From: Halobacillus kuroshimensis DSM 18393
Lineage (GTDB): Bacteria; Bacillota; Bacilli; Bacillales; Halobacillaceae
NCBI RefSeq assembly: GCF_000425705.1
Contig: NZ_AUDY01000013.1
Coordinates: 62,001 to 126,000, forward strand
Direction of reading: 5' to 3'
DNA: 64,000 nucleotides
Shown here: in pieces, positions 15,816-25,797 of the stretch
Layout: every line of letters starts with the position of its first letter
Numbering within the stretch: the first letter of the stretch is position 1
Translations under genes and position numbers: made by a program
Notes under the pieces: model-generated
The model's database searches: none
Told to the model about the DNA's origin: nothing
Seen by the model: only the letters and a program-made list of their open reading frames with translations

Positions 15816-17657
15816 TTATACGTCCGTATTTTGAAGCTTTTTCTTCTTCGCCATTTTTTCGCGCTCGTTCTTGTTCAAGAATTTCTTACGAAGACGAACG
15901 TTCTCTGGAGTAACCTCACAGTATTCGTCATCATCAAGATACTCAATCGCTTCTTCGAGCGTCATTTGACGGGTTTTCTTGATTGTATTCGTCGTGTCTT
16001 TGTTCGCAGAACGAATGTTGGTCAAGTGTTTTTCTTTCGTGATGTTGACCGTCAAGTCGTTCTCACGGTTGTGCTCTCCGACAATCATACCTTCGTACAC
16101 TTCTGTACCCGGTTCCACGAAGATGGTACCGCGGTCCTCAAGGTTCATGATGCCGTACGTGGAAGCTTTCCCTTTATCAAGAGACACAAGGACACCTTCA
16201 CGACGTCCGCCGACCTGGCCTTTTACAAGGGGCGCATAGCCATCAAAAGTATGGTTCAAAATTCCATATCCGCGTGTCTGCGTCATGAATTCTGTCGCAT
16301 AACCAATAAGACCACGAGATGGTACAAGGAACTCAAGACGTACTTGTCCATTACCATCATTGACCATGTCCTGCATTTCACCTTTACGGTAACCAATGGA
16401 TTCCATAACGGCACCCTGGTACTCTTCCGGTGTATCGATTTGAACGCGCTCGACAGGCTCACAAGTCTGACCGTCGATTTCCTTCAGAATTACCTTAGGC
16501 TTGGAAAGCTGAAGCTCATAGCCTTCCCGACGCATATTTTCCACCAGGATGGAAAGGTGAAGTTCACCACGTCCAGATACTGTAAAGGCATCTGGGGAAT
16601 CTGTAGGGTCGACACGCAGGCTGACATCTGTTTCCAGCTGTGTCATCAAACGCTCTTCAATTTGACGGGATGTTACATATTTACCTTCACGACCGGCAAA
16701 AGGACTGTTATTGACAAGGAATGTCATCTGCAGAGTCGGTTCATCGATACGAGGGATTTCCATCGCATCCTGATGTTCCGGCAGACAGACCGTTTCTCCG
16801 ACGTTAATATCTTCAAGGCCGGAAAGGGCGATGATGTCACCCGCTTTGGCTTCTTCGATTTCGACACGCTTCAAGCCTATGAAACCGAATAGTTTGGAAA
16901 TACGGAAGTTCTTCACTGAACCGTCCTTCTTCATCAAGGAAACCTGCTGACCGACTTTAATTTGACCATTGAAGACACGTCCGACACCAATACGGCCGAG
17001 GTAGTCGTTATAGTCAAGCAGAGTCACCTGGAATTGAAGCGGATCATCTTTCGTATCGTGCGGAGCAGGGATGTTGTTCATGATCAGCTTAAAGATCGGA
17101 TCCATCGTTTCCTGCTGGTCTTCAGGCTCATCGCCGGATGTACCGTTAAGAGCAGACGCATAAACGACTGGGAATTCAAGCTGTTCGTCATCAGCTCCAA
17201 GCTCGATGAACAGATCCAGTACTTCATCGACGACTTCGTCAGGGCGGGCGTTCGGACGGTCGATTTTGTTAAGAACAACGACTGGTGTCAGTTTCTGTTC
17301 CAGCGCTTTTTTCAAAACAAATCGAGTTTGCGGCATACAGCCTTCGTACGCATCGACAACGAGAAGAACGCCGTCTACCATTTTAAGGATACGTTCTACT
17401 TCTCCACCAAAGTCGGCGTGACCTGGTGTATCTAAAATATTAATACGGGCATCGTTATAATTGATCGCGGTGTTCTTAGCAAGAATCGTAATGCCGCGTT
17501 CTTTTTCCAAATCGTTAGAGTCCATAGCGCGCTCATCGACATGCTCGTTATCGCGGAAAGTTCCGGAATAGTGAAGCATCTGGTCAACCAGCGTTGTTTT
17601 ACCGTGGTCAACGTGTGCGATGATGGCTATATTACGAATATCATCTCTGTGTTGCAT
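15816..17657 (-). CDS. typA: Translational GTPase TypA/BipA
   Basis: 613-aa ribosome-binding GTPase of the EF-G family. G motifs: [10 protein letters not shown] (about 12-21), the [14 protein letters not shown] switch II region and [18 protein letters not shown]-like domains III and V follow, plus the TypA-specific C-terminal domain. Length matches B. subtilis TypA (612 aa). Implicated in 50S subunit assembly under cold and stress. Start ATG 17657 follows AAAGAGGTG; an upstream in-frame start at 17684 has no better RBS. Confidence 0.95.
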   Translation of the reverse strand: MQHRDDIRNIAIIAHVDHGKTTLVDQMLHYSGTFRDNEHVDERAMDSNDLEKERGITILAKNTAINYNDARINILDTPGHADFGGEVERILKMVDGVLLVVDAYEGCMPQTRFVLKKALEQKLTPVVVLNKIDRPNARPDEVVDEVLDLFIELGADDEQLEFPVVYASALNGTSGDEPEDQQETMDPIFKLIMNNIPAPHDTKDDPLQFQVTLLDYNDYLGRIGVGRVFNGQIKVGQQVSLMKKDGSVKNFRISKLFGFIGLKRVEIEEAKAGDIIALSGLEDINVGETVCLPEHQDAMEIPRIDEPTLQMTFLVNNSPFAGREGKYVTSRQIEERLMTQLETDVSLRVDPTDSPDAFTVSGRGELHLSILVENMRREGYELQLSKPKVILKEIDGQTCEPVERVQIDTPEEYQGAVMESIGYRKGEMQDMVNDGNGQVRLEFLVPSRGLIGYATEFMTQTRGYGILNHTFDGYAPLVKGQVGGRREGVLVSLDKGKASTYGIMNLEDRGTIFVEPGTEVYEGMIVGEHNRENDLTVNITKEKHLTNIRSANKDTTNTIKKTRQMTLEEAIEYLDDDEYCEVTPENVRLRKKFLNKNEREKMAKKKKLQNTDV

Positions 17658-17905
17658 GAAGCACACACCTCTTTCGTATCGCAAATATTATTCAACCGTT
17701 CTATTATAACACAACTGCTTTAGGATCGATACCAGATTTACTTAGAGTTAACGATAGACAGCTGTCTGGTTTTGCACCTTCCCGGCAGAATCACTTCTAT
17801 TCCCCATTGCACCACAGATATGGAAACAAGTAAAATAAAATCAATTGGTCCAGGTTCCTTCGAAAAAGAACCGGATACACAGCAGCCAGAAATTAGGTGT
17901 CCATC

Positions 17906-18850
17906 ATGAGAACAAGCCGGGACGGGGAATGGCTCAACGTCATCATCCCCTGTAAATGGGACGGTTTAACAATCGAAAAAATCCTGACAAAACAATGGCA
18001 TGTGCCGAGGAAACTGATGCATCGCTTCCGTACCCAGAATGAGGTGATGCTGAACAACACCTTTCCTCATTACAAAACAACGAACGTCCACTCCGGGGAT
18101 CACCTCCGCCTCCGGCTTTTCGGACCGGAGCCCTTAGAGGTAACTCCGTCGTTCATGTCCATCGACCCCGTTTTTGAGGATGATCATCTGCTTGTCATCA
18201 ATAAACCGGCCGGTGTGTTCACGCACCCGAACCGGCCGGATGAACACGATACCCTTGTCAACGGAGCCGCCGGATATTTCCAAAGGCAAGGTATACCCTC
18301 TACTCCGAAGTATGTCCACCGGCTCGACCGGGATACATCCGGAGCCATATTATTTGCCAAGCATGCACTGGCTACAGCGATGCTCGGAAAAGAAATCCAG
18401 GAAAGGAAGATCAAACGCTCCTACCTGGCCTGGGTTCACGGCAGACTTCTTCCGGAGCAGGGGACGATCATTAAACCGATCGGCAAAGATCCGGAACATA
18501 CCGTAAAACGAATGGTCTCTGAGGACGGCCGGTATGCAGAGACGCATTACACCTTGTTAAGCTATGATGCCGTCCATGACAGCTCTCTTATCATGCTGCA
18601 GCTAGAAACGGGGCGCACCCATCAAATCCGTGTGCACTTGAGCTCGATCGGATATCCATTGATCGGGGATACGCTGTACGGGGGAAAAGGAAATATCCAT
18701 TATAAACAGGCTCTTCATGCGGCCAGACTGACGTTCGTTCATCCTTTTACTGAAGAAATGATTCATTGTTATGCACCGCCCGCCCCATCGTCAACGTTAT
18801 TTACCGATGCTCATATCGATTTACTGAAACAGATAAAAAACCGCTCCTGA
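17906..18850 (+). CDS. RluA-family rRNA/tRNA pseudouridine synthase
   Basis: 314-aa pseudouridine synthase. An N-terminal S4-like region (about 10-75, IEKILTKQWHVPRKLMHRF) precedes the catalytic domain with HRLDRDTSG (catalytic Asp) at about 140 and the ETGRTHQIRVHLSSIGYPLIGD motif. RluD/YhcT-type proteins modify 23S rRNA or tRNA; the target is not deducible. Start ATG 17906 has TAGGTG 6 nt upstream; a GTG at 17897 is an alternative. The stop codon lies inside a hairpin that is duplicated 590 bp downstream around an IS relic. Confidence 0.87.
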   Translation: MRTSRDGEWLNVIIPCKWDGLTIEKILTKQWHVPRKLMHRFRTQNEVMLNNTFPHYKTTNVHSGDHLRLRLFGPEPLEVTPSFMSIDPVFEDDHLLVINKPAGVFTHPNRPDEHDTLVNGAAGYFQRQGIPSTPKYVHRLDRDTSGAILFAKHALATAMLGKEIQERKIKRSYLAWVHGRLLPEQGTIIKPIGKDPEHTVKRMVSEDGRYAETHYTLLSYDAVHDSSLIMLQLETGRTHQIRVHLSSIGYPLIGDTLYGGKGNIHYKQALHAARLTFVHPFTEEMIHCYAPPAPSSTLFTDAHIDLLKQIKNRS

Positions 18851-18865
18851 TCCCAGGAGCGGTTT
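18836..18865 (+). repeat. Terminator hairpin, left direct-repeat copy
   Basis: Stem CCGCTCCTG/CAGGAGCGG preceded by A5; only three T residues follow before relic sequence begins. It is 29/30 identical to 19426-19455. Confidence 0.85.
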
Positions 18866-19425
18866 CATCTTGTAGAGTACAAGCTTTTTTCTTTCTTACC
18901 GCCAGCAGCGAAAGCCCCTTCCCTTTCCGCGGACGAGCGCCCGAGCTTCCTCGCAAAACCCACGCTCGGTGATCTCGGCCCACTCGTTCTTCCGCAGGAG
19001 TGGAAGGGGCACCGCTCCTTGGGCGTTCTTTAAAATTGAAAAAGACTCTCCTTCACTTAGCTCACCCTTGCTGGATGGAGGACAATCTTTTTCATATTCC
19101 GGCAGGCAGCCGTCATCAGCGCCTGTTCTTTCTCTTTTTCTTTTCCACGCAAGCGGCCATAGTGCAGTCCGTGCCGTTCTTTTGAATCTGCGAACCTGCT
19201 TAGTGCACAATCTCTCTCCTCTATATTCTAACATCTGCACGAGGAGCGTTCGGAGGTGATGCCTGCGGGAACAGCACGGGCCGAAGATCCACTTGGGCAG
19301 GCGACCTTCCTGACCAAGTCAGCTGAGGGCGTGCCCGCGGCATTCATCCACCAACAAGCGGAATGTGACCCTTTACACGACAAATGAAAAACTCTAACTG
19401 GTTACCACAGACTTTTTCTACAGCC
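18866..19425 (-). mobile_element. IS1182-like element relic (copy 1)
   Basis: About 560 bp gene-free stretch bounded by a duplicated terminator hairpin. On the minus strand it starts with GGCTGTAGAAAAAG and ends with the hairpin CTTGTA/TACAAG. It contains the 3' end of a transposase frame (19057-19227). Its outer segments match, inverted, the relic at 32565-32953. The 5' two thirds of a normal IS are missing, so it cannot move by itself. Confidence 0.7.
19057..19227 (-). pseudogene. IS1182-family transposase, C-terminal fragment
   Basis: The 56-codon frame ends at the TAA at 19057-19059 and begins right after an in-frame TAG. The product contains RFADSKERHGLHYGRLRG and TAACRNMKKIVLHPA, the characteristic C-terminal block of IS1182-type DDE transposases (ER.FADSKE.HGL...RG, TAA.NMKK). 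The catalytic DDE region is absent. Confidence 0.72.
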
Positions 19426-19458
19426 AAAAACCGCTCCTGATTCCAGGAGCGGTTTTTT
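19426..19458 (+). terminator. Terminator hairpin, right direct-repeat copy
   Basis: Same 9-bp stem CCGCTCCTG/CAGGAGCGG as at 18841-18862 but followed by six T residues. Probably the original terminator of the pseudouridine synthase gene, now separated from it by the relic. The following 200 bases to 19660 are gene-free with only weak hairpins. Confidence 0.8.
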
Positions 19459-19660
19459 CCTCAACAAAGTTCCCGATTATTCCTTCTTCCGTGGATGAAC
19501 ATCCAGTCATTCATTCTTTCATCCACCTCGGGTAGAGGCGGAGGCACGAGAAGCTTATCGGTGGTAATGGCTGACCGGTAAGCGAAACGTGACCCCCTGT
19601 GAAATTAAGATAGTTCCTGTTATAACCGTTTGTTTGCCTTAAAGTACGTTCGGCGCCTTA

Positions 19661-19966
19661 TCATTTCTGTTGAATAGACTGATAAATACTGTCGTACTTC
19701 CGGGCGCACTCCAGATCAAGTTCTGTCAGGCCCCCGGCATTCCAGGAGGTCAGTTTCAACGTCACCATCTTATAATCAATGCTGATGAACGGATGGTGCT
19801 GGATTTCTTCGGCATACTCCGCAATCAAATTGACAAAACGGACGCCTGTTAAAAAATCCTGGAATCGATAGCGTTTCGTAATGAATTTCTCATCGGCCAG
19901 CTTCCATCCATCCAGTTCCGTGACTCTCTGCTGCTTGACTTCTTCCGGAATACGCGTTTCATCCAT
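19661..19966 (-). CDS. 4a-hydroxytetrahydrobiopterin dehydratase (PCD/DCoH)
   Basis: 101-aa pterin-4a-carbinolamine dehydratase. Diagnostic residues are seen in EYAEEIQHHPFISIDYKMV (catalytic HHP) and LTSWNAGGLTELD. It normally recycles the pterin cofactor of aromatic amino-acid hydroxylases; no hydroxylase is seen in this window, so its role may be in another pterin pathway. It begins 2 nt after the stop of the oligoendopeptidase gene, suggesting cotranscription. Confidence 0.87.
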   Translation of the reverse strand: MDETRIPEEVKQQRVTELDGWKLADEKFITKRYRFQDFLTGVRFVNLIAEYAEEIQHHPFISIDYKMVTLKLTSWNAGGLTELDLECARKYDSIYQSIQQK

Positions 19967-19968
19967 CC

Positions 19969-21759
19969 TTATCCCTCCATTGATGCTTCATTGTATTTCA
20001 TAAATGCATCCAAATCGGCTGTGCACAATTCCACCGCATGTTCCCAGAACTCTCTTTCCTCCAGCTTGACACCGAGGTGTTTCCAGGCCAATTCTTCCAC
20101 AGTCATCTTCCCTGTATCCCTCAACAGGGCTGTGTAACGCTCTTCAAATTCAGGTCCGGTCTCCAGTGCCTTCGCATAGATTCCCGCACTGAACAGGTAT
20201 CCGAAAGTGTAGGGGAAGTTGTAAAACGGAACATCGGTGATGTGGAAGTGAAGTTTAGATGCCCAGAACGTCGGATCATACTCTTCCAGCGTTTCCATGT
20301 AGGCTTCCTTCTGTGCTTCCAGCATTAATTCATTAAGACGGTCCTGAGATACAATTCCCTTTCTCCGTTCTTCGTAAAACCGGGTTTCAAAAAGGAAGCG
20401 GGCGTGGATATTCATAAAGAAAGCCACACTGCTCTGCACTTTTTCCTCGAGAAGCGTCATCTTCTCTTCCTTCGTGGACGCTTCTTTCACGGCTGCATCG
20501 GCAACAATCATTTCCGCAAACGTAGAAGCTGTTTCAGCTACGTTCATCGCATAGCCCTGGTTCAATACGGGAAGATCATTCATGACATGCTGATGATAGG
20601 CATGACCGAGTTCATGCGCCAGTGTGGCGACACTGGCCGGGCTGCCGGAGTAGGTCATGAAAATTCTTGTTTCTTCACTATCCGGAAAGCTGGTGCAGAA
20701 TCCGCCCGGCTGCTTCCCTGGGCGGTCCTCAGCCTCTATCCAGCCTTTCTCAAATGCCATCTCAGCAAAATCGGCCATTTTAGGGCTGAACTTCCTGAAC
20801 TGCTCGATAATAAAGGATGCCCCCTCCTGAAAGCTTTTTGTACTATCCGTCTTTCCGACAGGAGCTTCCACATCATAAAAACGAAGCTGGTCCACACCCA
20901 GAAGTTCTGCTTTTTTTCTCATATATGGAATGTAGACTTGCTTATAATCGATGATGACGTTCCACATGGTCTCAAGCGTCGCGGCACTCATCCGGTTGTA
21001 GTCGAGTGGCTCCTTGAGGACATTCTCCCACCCTCTATGCTTATAAATTTGAAGGCGGAACCCGGATAAATGATTCAATGTTTCACTGAATACGTCCGCT
21101 TCGTTCTGCCACGTCTTCTGCAATTGATCAAAAGCTTCCTTGCGGACAGAACGGTCGGGGGAATCCAATTTATTAGAGGCTTGTCCAACCGATAAGGACC
21201 TGCCTTCCACTTCGACAGACAATTTAGCGACAAGCCGGTCATACATGAGCTCCCATGCGTCGTAGCCATCAACACTAAGGTCATTGATTAACGATTCCCG
21301 TGACGCATCCAGCTTATCTGCAGCCTTTTGTCTCCGCTCTTCAAGCACGAAGGACAGTTCCTTCAACGATGGCTGCTGTAGAAGCGAAGTCCAGATTTCA
21401 TCATCAATGGTGATGAACGTCTCATCGAGCCGAACCAGCACATTATTCAGACGGGCTCCCAGTTCACTCCTCTTCGCCAGCCATTGACCAGCTCCTGTAT
21501 CGTTTACATCCTGAGCCTGCAGGCAGCTCGTAAAGGCACTGAATTCTTCAAGCTCTTTCACAGCCACCTGAAGAGCCTCTATCATGTGATGTAATGGTTC
21601 GGTTTCATCTGTACTGGACGGCGGCATAAAGGATGAAATAAGCGATTCAAGCTCATCCAGATGAACCTCCAGCTGCTGGACATAGTTTTTTAATTCACTG
21701 GAATGGCTGCCGCCTTGAAAAAGGCTGTCCAGGTTCCACGTCATTGCATACGTAGACAT
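19969..21759 (-). CDS. M3-family oligoendopeptidase (PepF/YjbG-like)
   Basis: 596-aa cytosolic zinc metallopeptidase that trims oligopeptides. The HELGHAYHQ zinc-binding motif is at about residue 383, followed by the third-ligand helix NVAETASTFAEM. N-terminal helical regions (about 1-200) form the M3 channel. Start ATG 21759 has GGGAGAGG 8 nt upstream; an in-frame ATG at 21777 overlaps that RBS. Followed directly by the pterin dehydratase gene. Confidence 0.88.
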   Translation of the reverse strand: MSTYAMTWNLDSLFQGGSHSSELKNYVQQLEVHLDELESLISSFMPPSSTDETEPLHHMIEALQVAVKELEEFSAFTSCLQAQDVNDTGAGQWLAKRSELGARLNNVLVRLDETFITIDDEIWTSLLQQPSLKELSFVLEERRQKAADKLDASRESLINDLSVDGYDAWELMYDRLVAKLSVEVEGRSLSVGQASNKLDSPDRSVRKEAFDQLQKTWQNEADVFSETLNHLSGFRLQIYKHRGWENVLKEPLDYNRMSAATLETMWNVIIDYKQVYIPYMRKKAELLGVDQLRFYDVEAPVGKTDSTKSFQEGASFIIEQFRKFSPKMADFAEMAFEKGWIEAEDRPGKQPGGFCTSFPDSEETRIFMTYSGSPASVATLAHELGHAYHQHVMNDLPVLNQGYAMNVAETASTFAEMIVADAAVKEASTKEEKMTLLEEKVQSSVAFFMNIHARFLFETRFYEERRKGIVSQDRLNELMLEAQKEAYMETLEEYDPTFWASKLHFHITDVPFYNFPYTFGYLFSAGIYAKALETGPEFEERYTALLRDTGKMTVEELAWKHLGVKLEEREFWEHAVELCTADLDAFMKYNEASMEG

Positions 21760-21968
21760 ATACGTTTCCTCTCCCATCTATTATTGATTGCTTCTTCCAT
21801 TATATCAGAGGTGAAAACTCCCCTGCGTGATGGCACATGAAAATCTCCGACATAAAAAAGTTACATTTTTGTAATATAAATGAAACCTTTCTGACTATTC
21901 AATCGTCATATAGAGTAGAATAAAAAATACATAGGAAGATTACATTTATATCTTTAAGGAGCGATGAC

Positions 21969-22070
21969 ATGAAAAAACGAATTGAGTACGACCGAACAGA
22001 AATCGTGAGTGTAGCCGGAGGTTCCGCTTTTCTCACTCTCGTCCTCTACCTGGTCATCTATGTCATTTGA
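21969..22070 (+). CDS. Small single-span membrane protein (33 aa)
   Basis: ATG 21969 has AAGGAG 7 nt upstream. The product has a charged N-terminus (MKKRIEYDRTEI) and a C-terminal transmembrane segment (SAFLTLVLYLVIYVI). An inverted repeat TTACA-TTTT-TGTAA at 21861-21874 lies upstream and might be regulatory. Family not recognised. Confidence 0.5.
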   Translation: MKKRIEYDRTEIVSVAGGSAFLTLVLYLVIYVI

Positions 22071-22187
22071 TTTCTAACGAGCGCCTATCCCCTGTGGAGA
22101 TGGTGCTTTTTTAGTTCCTTTGATTAGAAGTCCAGCCTCCACCTCATTATAATGATATGGAGAAAGAAACATGGAGGAGGAAGTATT

Positions 22188-23129
22188 TTGTTTGAAAACC
22201 ATCCCGGATGGCAGAATATGCTCCAAAAAGACCACATATCTTTTGGACTTACGATCCCGATTGAAAATTACGATAAAGAGACACCGCTCATGGACGATCA
22301 AGTGCAGAAAGCGCAGTTGGCGGAAGAACTTGGCTTTCACTGCTTATGGCTTCAGGACGTCCTTCTTGAAGATCCAACGTTTGAGGACCCGGCAACCGGG
22401 CAGATCTTTGACAGCCTGATCTACTTGACCTACCTGGCGTCCCGGACCCGGTCCATCAATCTGGGGACTGCGGCATTAGTCATGCCGCTCCGCCACCCTT
22501 TACGCACAGCGAAGGAGCTGGCAAGCATTGAACGATTATTTCCCGGTCGTCTCATGGCCGGCATATCCTCCGGAGACCGGAGGAAGGACTTTGAAGGATT
22601 GAACATCCCTATCATGGAGCGTGGGAAATGGTTCAGAGAAGCCTATGATTTCTTTACGAAGGTCTTATATGAAGAATACCCGGAAGCCGTCTCCTCTTTC
22701 GGCAAGCTTGATAAATCCAACCTCGTTCCTAAGCCGCCCAACCGGATTCCCGTATTTATGACGGGTTATTGTCAGCAGACGATCGACTGGATTGCTGAAC
22801 ACGGAGATGGGTGGATGTTTTATCCTCAGCGTCCAGAACAGCAGAAACAGACGATCGACATGTACAGGGAAAAAGTGAGAGGCTTCCACGGCGATGTTTT
22901 CCGTCCCTTTTTCATGCCGCTTCCTGTCATTCTTTCTGAAAACCCTGAGGCCCCTGTCAAGAAAATCCCTGCCGGCTATCAAACCGGACGCGAAGGTTTA
23001 AAGGATATTATCGAACAGTACCGTTCCGCTGGTGTGAACCATATGATGTTCGGCCTTTCCAAAAACCAACGACCGACAGCTGAGGTGATGCAGGAAATCG
23101 GTGAAGATATCCTGCCCTATTTCAAATGA
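22188..23129 (+). CDS. Luciferase-like (LLM) flavin-dependent oxidoreductase
   Basis: 313-aa protein of the bacterial luciferase-like monooxygenase superfamily, close in pattern to the BA3436-type subfamily: early FGLTIPIENY, then WLQDVLLEDP, TAALVMPLRHPLRTAKELASIE and LMAGISSGDRRKDF. Uses F420 or FMN; FMN is expected in Bacilli. Substrate unknown. Start TTG 22188 is set by GGAGGAGG 8 nt upstream. Followed 19 nt later by a DUF5694 gene, probably one operon. Confidence 0.8.
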   Translation: MFENHPGWQNMLQKDHISFGLTIPIENYDKETPLMDDQVQKAQLAEELGFHCLWLQDVLLEDPTFEDPATGQIFDSLIYLTYLASRTRSINLGTAALVMPLRHPLRTAKELASIERLFPGRLMAGISSGDRRKDFEGLNIPIMERGKWFREAYDFFTKVLYEEYPEAVSSFGKLDKSNLVPKPPNRIPVFMTGYCQQTIDWIAEHGDGWMFYPQRPEQQKQTIDMYREKVRGFHGDVFRPFFMPLPVILSENPEAPVKKIPAGYQTGREGLKDIIEQYRSAGVNHMMFGLSKNQRPTAEVMQEIGEDILPYFK

Positions 23130-23148
23130 TCCGGAAAGGAATGATGAT

Positions 23149-23859
23149 ATGAAACCGGAGATTATGCTTCTCGGCACTTTTCATATGGCTGTGGAGCCGG
23201 AAATGATCCATAAACATAAAGATGAACTTTCCTCCCTGACCGCTTCCTTGAAAGAATGGAAACCGACAAAGATTGCGGTGGAAAAGTCATTCTTCCTTGA
23301 GGAGGAACTCAATAAAAGGCTGGAGCAGTTCCTAAAGGGAGAGCAGGCACCTGCGTTCGATGAAGTGGAACAAATTGCTTTCCCGCTTGCTGCCTCCCTT
23401 GAACAGAACCACCTTTATCCTGTTGATGAGATTGTGGACATGTCCACCCCTTCCCTTGAGCAGGTATTCTCCTGGGCGGGGGAGCACCAGCCAGAGCTTC
23501 TCAACGATATTCTTTCCATACAGCAGGATGTAAAGCAGATGGAAGATAAACAAACCCTGGCCGGCTACTTCCGTTACATTAATCACGAGGATTACAAAGA
23601 ACAACTGCAGCGTGTCTATATGAAGTTGACCCGTGTCGGGGACCGCCAGCACCAAATCGGTGTCCACTGGCTCAAACAGTGGCACCACCGCGACTTAGCC
23701 ATGGCCGCCAACATCCTCCGTACAGCCGGCCCCGGCGACCGTGTCCTTGTTCTCGTCGGTGCCGACCACCTGCATCTGGTGGAGCAGTTTCTCCAGGAAA
23801 GCGGAGATGTGGTCATTCAGGACGTCGTCCCCTACCTTCCAGAAAAAAAGAACGTTTGA
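23149..23859 (+). CDS. DUF5694 protein
   Basis: 236-aa protein starting MKPEIMLLGTFHMA, with IAVEKSFFLEEELN and a C-terminal DRVLVLVGADHLHLVEQFL. The pattern (GTFH..., E...., GADH) fits DUF5694, a family with TraB/Tiki-like conserved His and Glu suggestive of a metal site. No demonstrated activity known to me. Downstream of the LLM oxidoreductase in the same unit and followed by a terminator. Confidence 0.72.
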   Translation: MKPEIMLLGTFHMAVEPEMIHKHKDELSSLTASLKEWKPTKIAVEKSFFLEEELNKRLEQFLKGEQAPAFDEVEQIAFPLAASLEQNHLYPVDEIVDMSTPSLEQVFSWAGEHQPELLNDILSIQQDVKQMEDKQTLAGYFRYINHEDYKEQLQRVYMKLTRVGDRQHQIGVHWLKQWHHRDLAMAANILRTAGPGDRVLVLVGADHLHLVEQFLQESGDVVIQDVVPYLPEKKNV

Positions 23860-23885
23860 CCCCCTTTCTTCTGCGGGAAAGAAAA

Positions 23886-23920
23886 AACCCTGAACCTCCA
23901 ATGGAGGTTCAGGGTTTCCT
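23886..23920. terminator. Intrinsic terminator
   Basis: 14-bp stem AACCCTGAACCTCC/GGAGGTTCAGGGTT between convergent genes, with A-rich and T-rich flanks. Confidence 0.88.
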
Positions 23921-23925
23921 TATCT

Positions 23926-25548
23926 TCAATCCGTATCTTTATCTTCAAGGGCCTCGAGGGCGGAACGCTTTTTCTTTTTCTTACGGTTTTTCCAGCGCTT
24001 AATGTGAATGGTGGATGGCTCATAGTCGTCAGATTCACGAATGTCCGTGTTGGAGGCCTTCATAAACGACCATGCAAGCAGGAACATAATGGCAATAAGC
24101 GGGAAGCCACCGACGATACTGGCCGTCTGGAGTGTATCCAGTCCACCGAGGAACATGAGAGCGAGCGGCATGATACATAATGCGAACGCCCAGAACAACC
24201 GGTTCCAGCGAAGCGGTTCACCCTCTACATTTCTCTGTGTCACAGACGCAAGAATGTAGGAAGAAGAATCAAAGGTCGTGGCAAGGAAAATGATAGCCAG
24301 GACCGTAAAGATCAAGACGATGAAATCAGACAGCGGCAGCTGGTTCATAATTTCAATAATGGTCGCCGGTGCCCCATTATCGTTCATAAAGGCAATGGCA
24401 TCAAATTGTCCCGAAATCTGCAGATAAAGCCCGAAGTTCCCCATGATTCCGAAGAAAAGGACACATCCGATCGTACCATAGACCATCGTCCCGAGGATCA
24501 TTTGACGGATGGTGCGTCCTCTCGAAATACGGGCTACAAACAAACCGACAAATGGAGCGTACACGAGCCACCATGCCCAGTAGAACACAGTCCAGTATTC
24601 AGGAAAGCTCGTCTTCTCAAACTGTCCGAGGTTTCCGAACGGCTCCATCCATGTAGCCATGCGGAAGAAGTTATCAGCAAGAACCCCGAGAGACGTAAAC
24701 GTCGTTTCACTCATAAAACGGGTCGGTCCGAAAATGAAAATAAACGCAAGCAGGAAAATGGACAGCCATAAGTTCACATCACTAAGGATTTTAATCCCGC
24801 GTTTCAATCCTGAATAGGCACTGATCGCGAAAATCAATGTACAGAGCAGCATAATCCCACTTTTCAACCCGAGCGTGACCGGTATGCCTGTTAAATCGTT
24901 GACCCCCTGGGCAATCATCGGTGTTCCGAGCGCGAGCGTCGTTCCCGCACCGCCTAGAAGTCCGAACATAAACAGGACATCAATAATGGTACCGACCGGA
25001 CCGTCCACCGTATCTCCAAGGACCGGACGTACGGCTTCAGATACTTTCAACACCGGCTTTTTCCGTACATAATAGAAGTAGGCAATCGGCAGTGCCGGCA
25101 GTGTGTAAATTGCCCAGGCAATCGGACCCCAGTGGAACATGCCGTAAGTAGAAGCCCACTTGATGGCTTCCTTCGACTCCGGCTCTACGCCGAAAGGAGG
25201 TCCCTGATAATAATACGCCCATTCAATGACAGCCCAGTAAAGAATACTGGAACCGATACCGGCTGCGAAAAGCATCGCAGCCCAGGAGAATGTACTGAAT
25301 TCAGGTTTTTCTCCTTCATCTCCGAGTTTGATGGCTCCATTTTTACTGAATGCAACATAGATTAAAAAAGCAAAAATGACAAATCCAAGAACCATATAAA
25401 GAACGCCGAAATTCTCTGTCATAAATGTATTGGCTTGAGACACAACTTCCTTCCCTGCCTCAGGGAAAATAATTAACGGAACGGTAACTCCGAGCAGTAA
25501 GATTAAGGCCCCAATAAACGTAGGCCAGTCAATAAGCTTCATTTTCAA
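23926..25548 (-). CDS. BCCT-family osmolyte transporter
   Basis: 540-aa secondary transporter for betaine, choline, carnitine or related osmolytes, Na+- or H+-coupled, with 12 predicted TM segments. Signature regions: FAAGIGSSILYWAVIEWAYY (TM3-4, with the glycine stretch) and VFYWAWWLVYAPFVGLFVARISRGRT (TM8, the aromatic box). The cytosolic C-terminal tail is strongly charged (KKKKKRSALEALEDKD), a feature used for osmosensing in BetP; that role here is inference. Start TTG 25548 has AAAGGA about 10 nt upstream. Confidence 0.88.
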   Translation of the reverse strand: MKMKLIDWPTFIGALILLLGVTVPLIIFPEAGKEVVSQANTFMTENFGVLYMVLGFVIFAFLIYVAFSKNGAIKLGDEGEKPEFSTFSWAAMLFAAGIGSSILYWAVIEWAYYYQGPPFGVEPESKEAIKWASTYGMFHWGPIAWAIYTLPALPIAYFYYVRKKPVLKVSEAVRPVLGDTVDGPVGTIIDVLFMFGLLGGAGTTLALGTPMIAQGVNDLTGIPVTLGLKSGIMLLCTLIFAISAYSGLKRGIKILSDVNLWLSIFLLAFIFIFGPTRFMSETTFTSLGVLADNFFRMATWMEPFGNLGQFEKTSFPEYWTVFYWAWWLVYAPFVGLFVARISRGRTIRQMILGTMVYGTIGCVLFFGIMGNFGLYLQISGQFDAIAFMNDNGAPATIIEIMNQLPLSDFIVLIFTVLAIIFLATTFDSSSYILASVTQRNVEGEPLRWNRLFWAFALCIMPLALMFLGGLDTLQTASIVGGFPLIAIMFLLAWSFMKASNTDIRESDDYEPSTIHIKRWKNRKKKKKRSALEALEDKDTD

Positions 25549-25797
25549 GTGACATACATCCTTTCCTATACCTTCGTTAAGTAGTTTGAACTGCAAGGGT
25601 TAAAACATGCAATGCGGGGGATAAATCAGAGGATTAAGTAAATCGTACAGAATAAATTGTACCAATTGTATAGACAGAAGGCAAATCTTGATGTAAATCT
25701 AATACCCCATCCCGGGTAGAATATTCCTATTCAACAGATTTTTCGTCGGATTTCGACCAGAATGGACGTTTGACTGAATAAGGAAAGGAGGATGAAC

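Noticed and set aside
15801-16892. 363-codon plus-strand ORF opposite typA
   Set aside because: Exact antisense of a highly conserved GTPase gene, no RBS, low-complexity product; an effect of codon bias.
18896-19240. 114-codon minus-strand ORF in the 18.9-19.2 kb gap
   Set aside because: It runs through the IS relic in a frame different from the transposase C-terminal frame; its product (PLAWKRKRERTG...) is an out-of-frame reading of that sequence.
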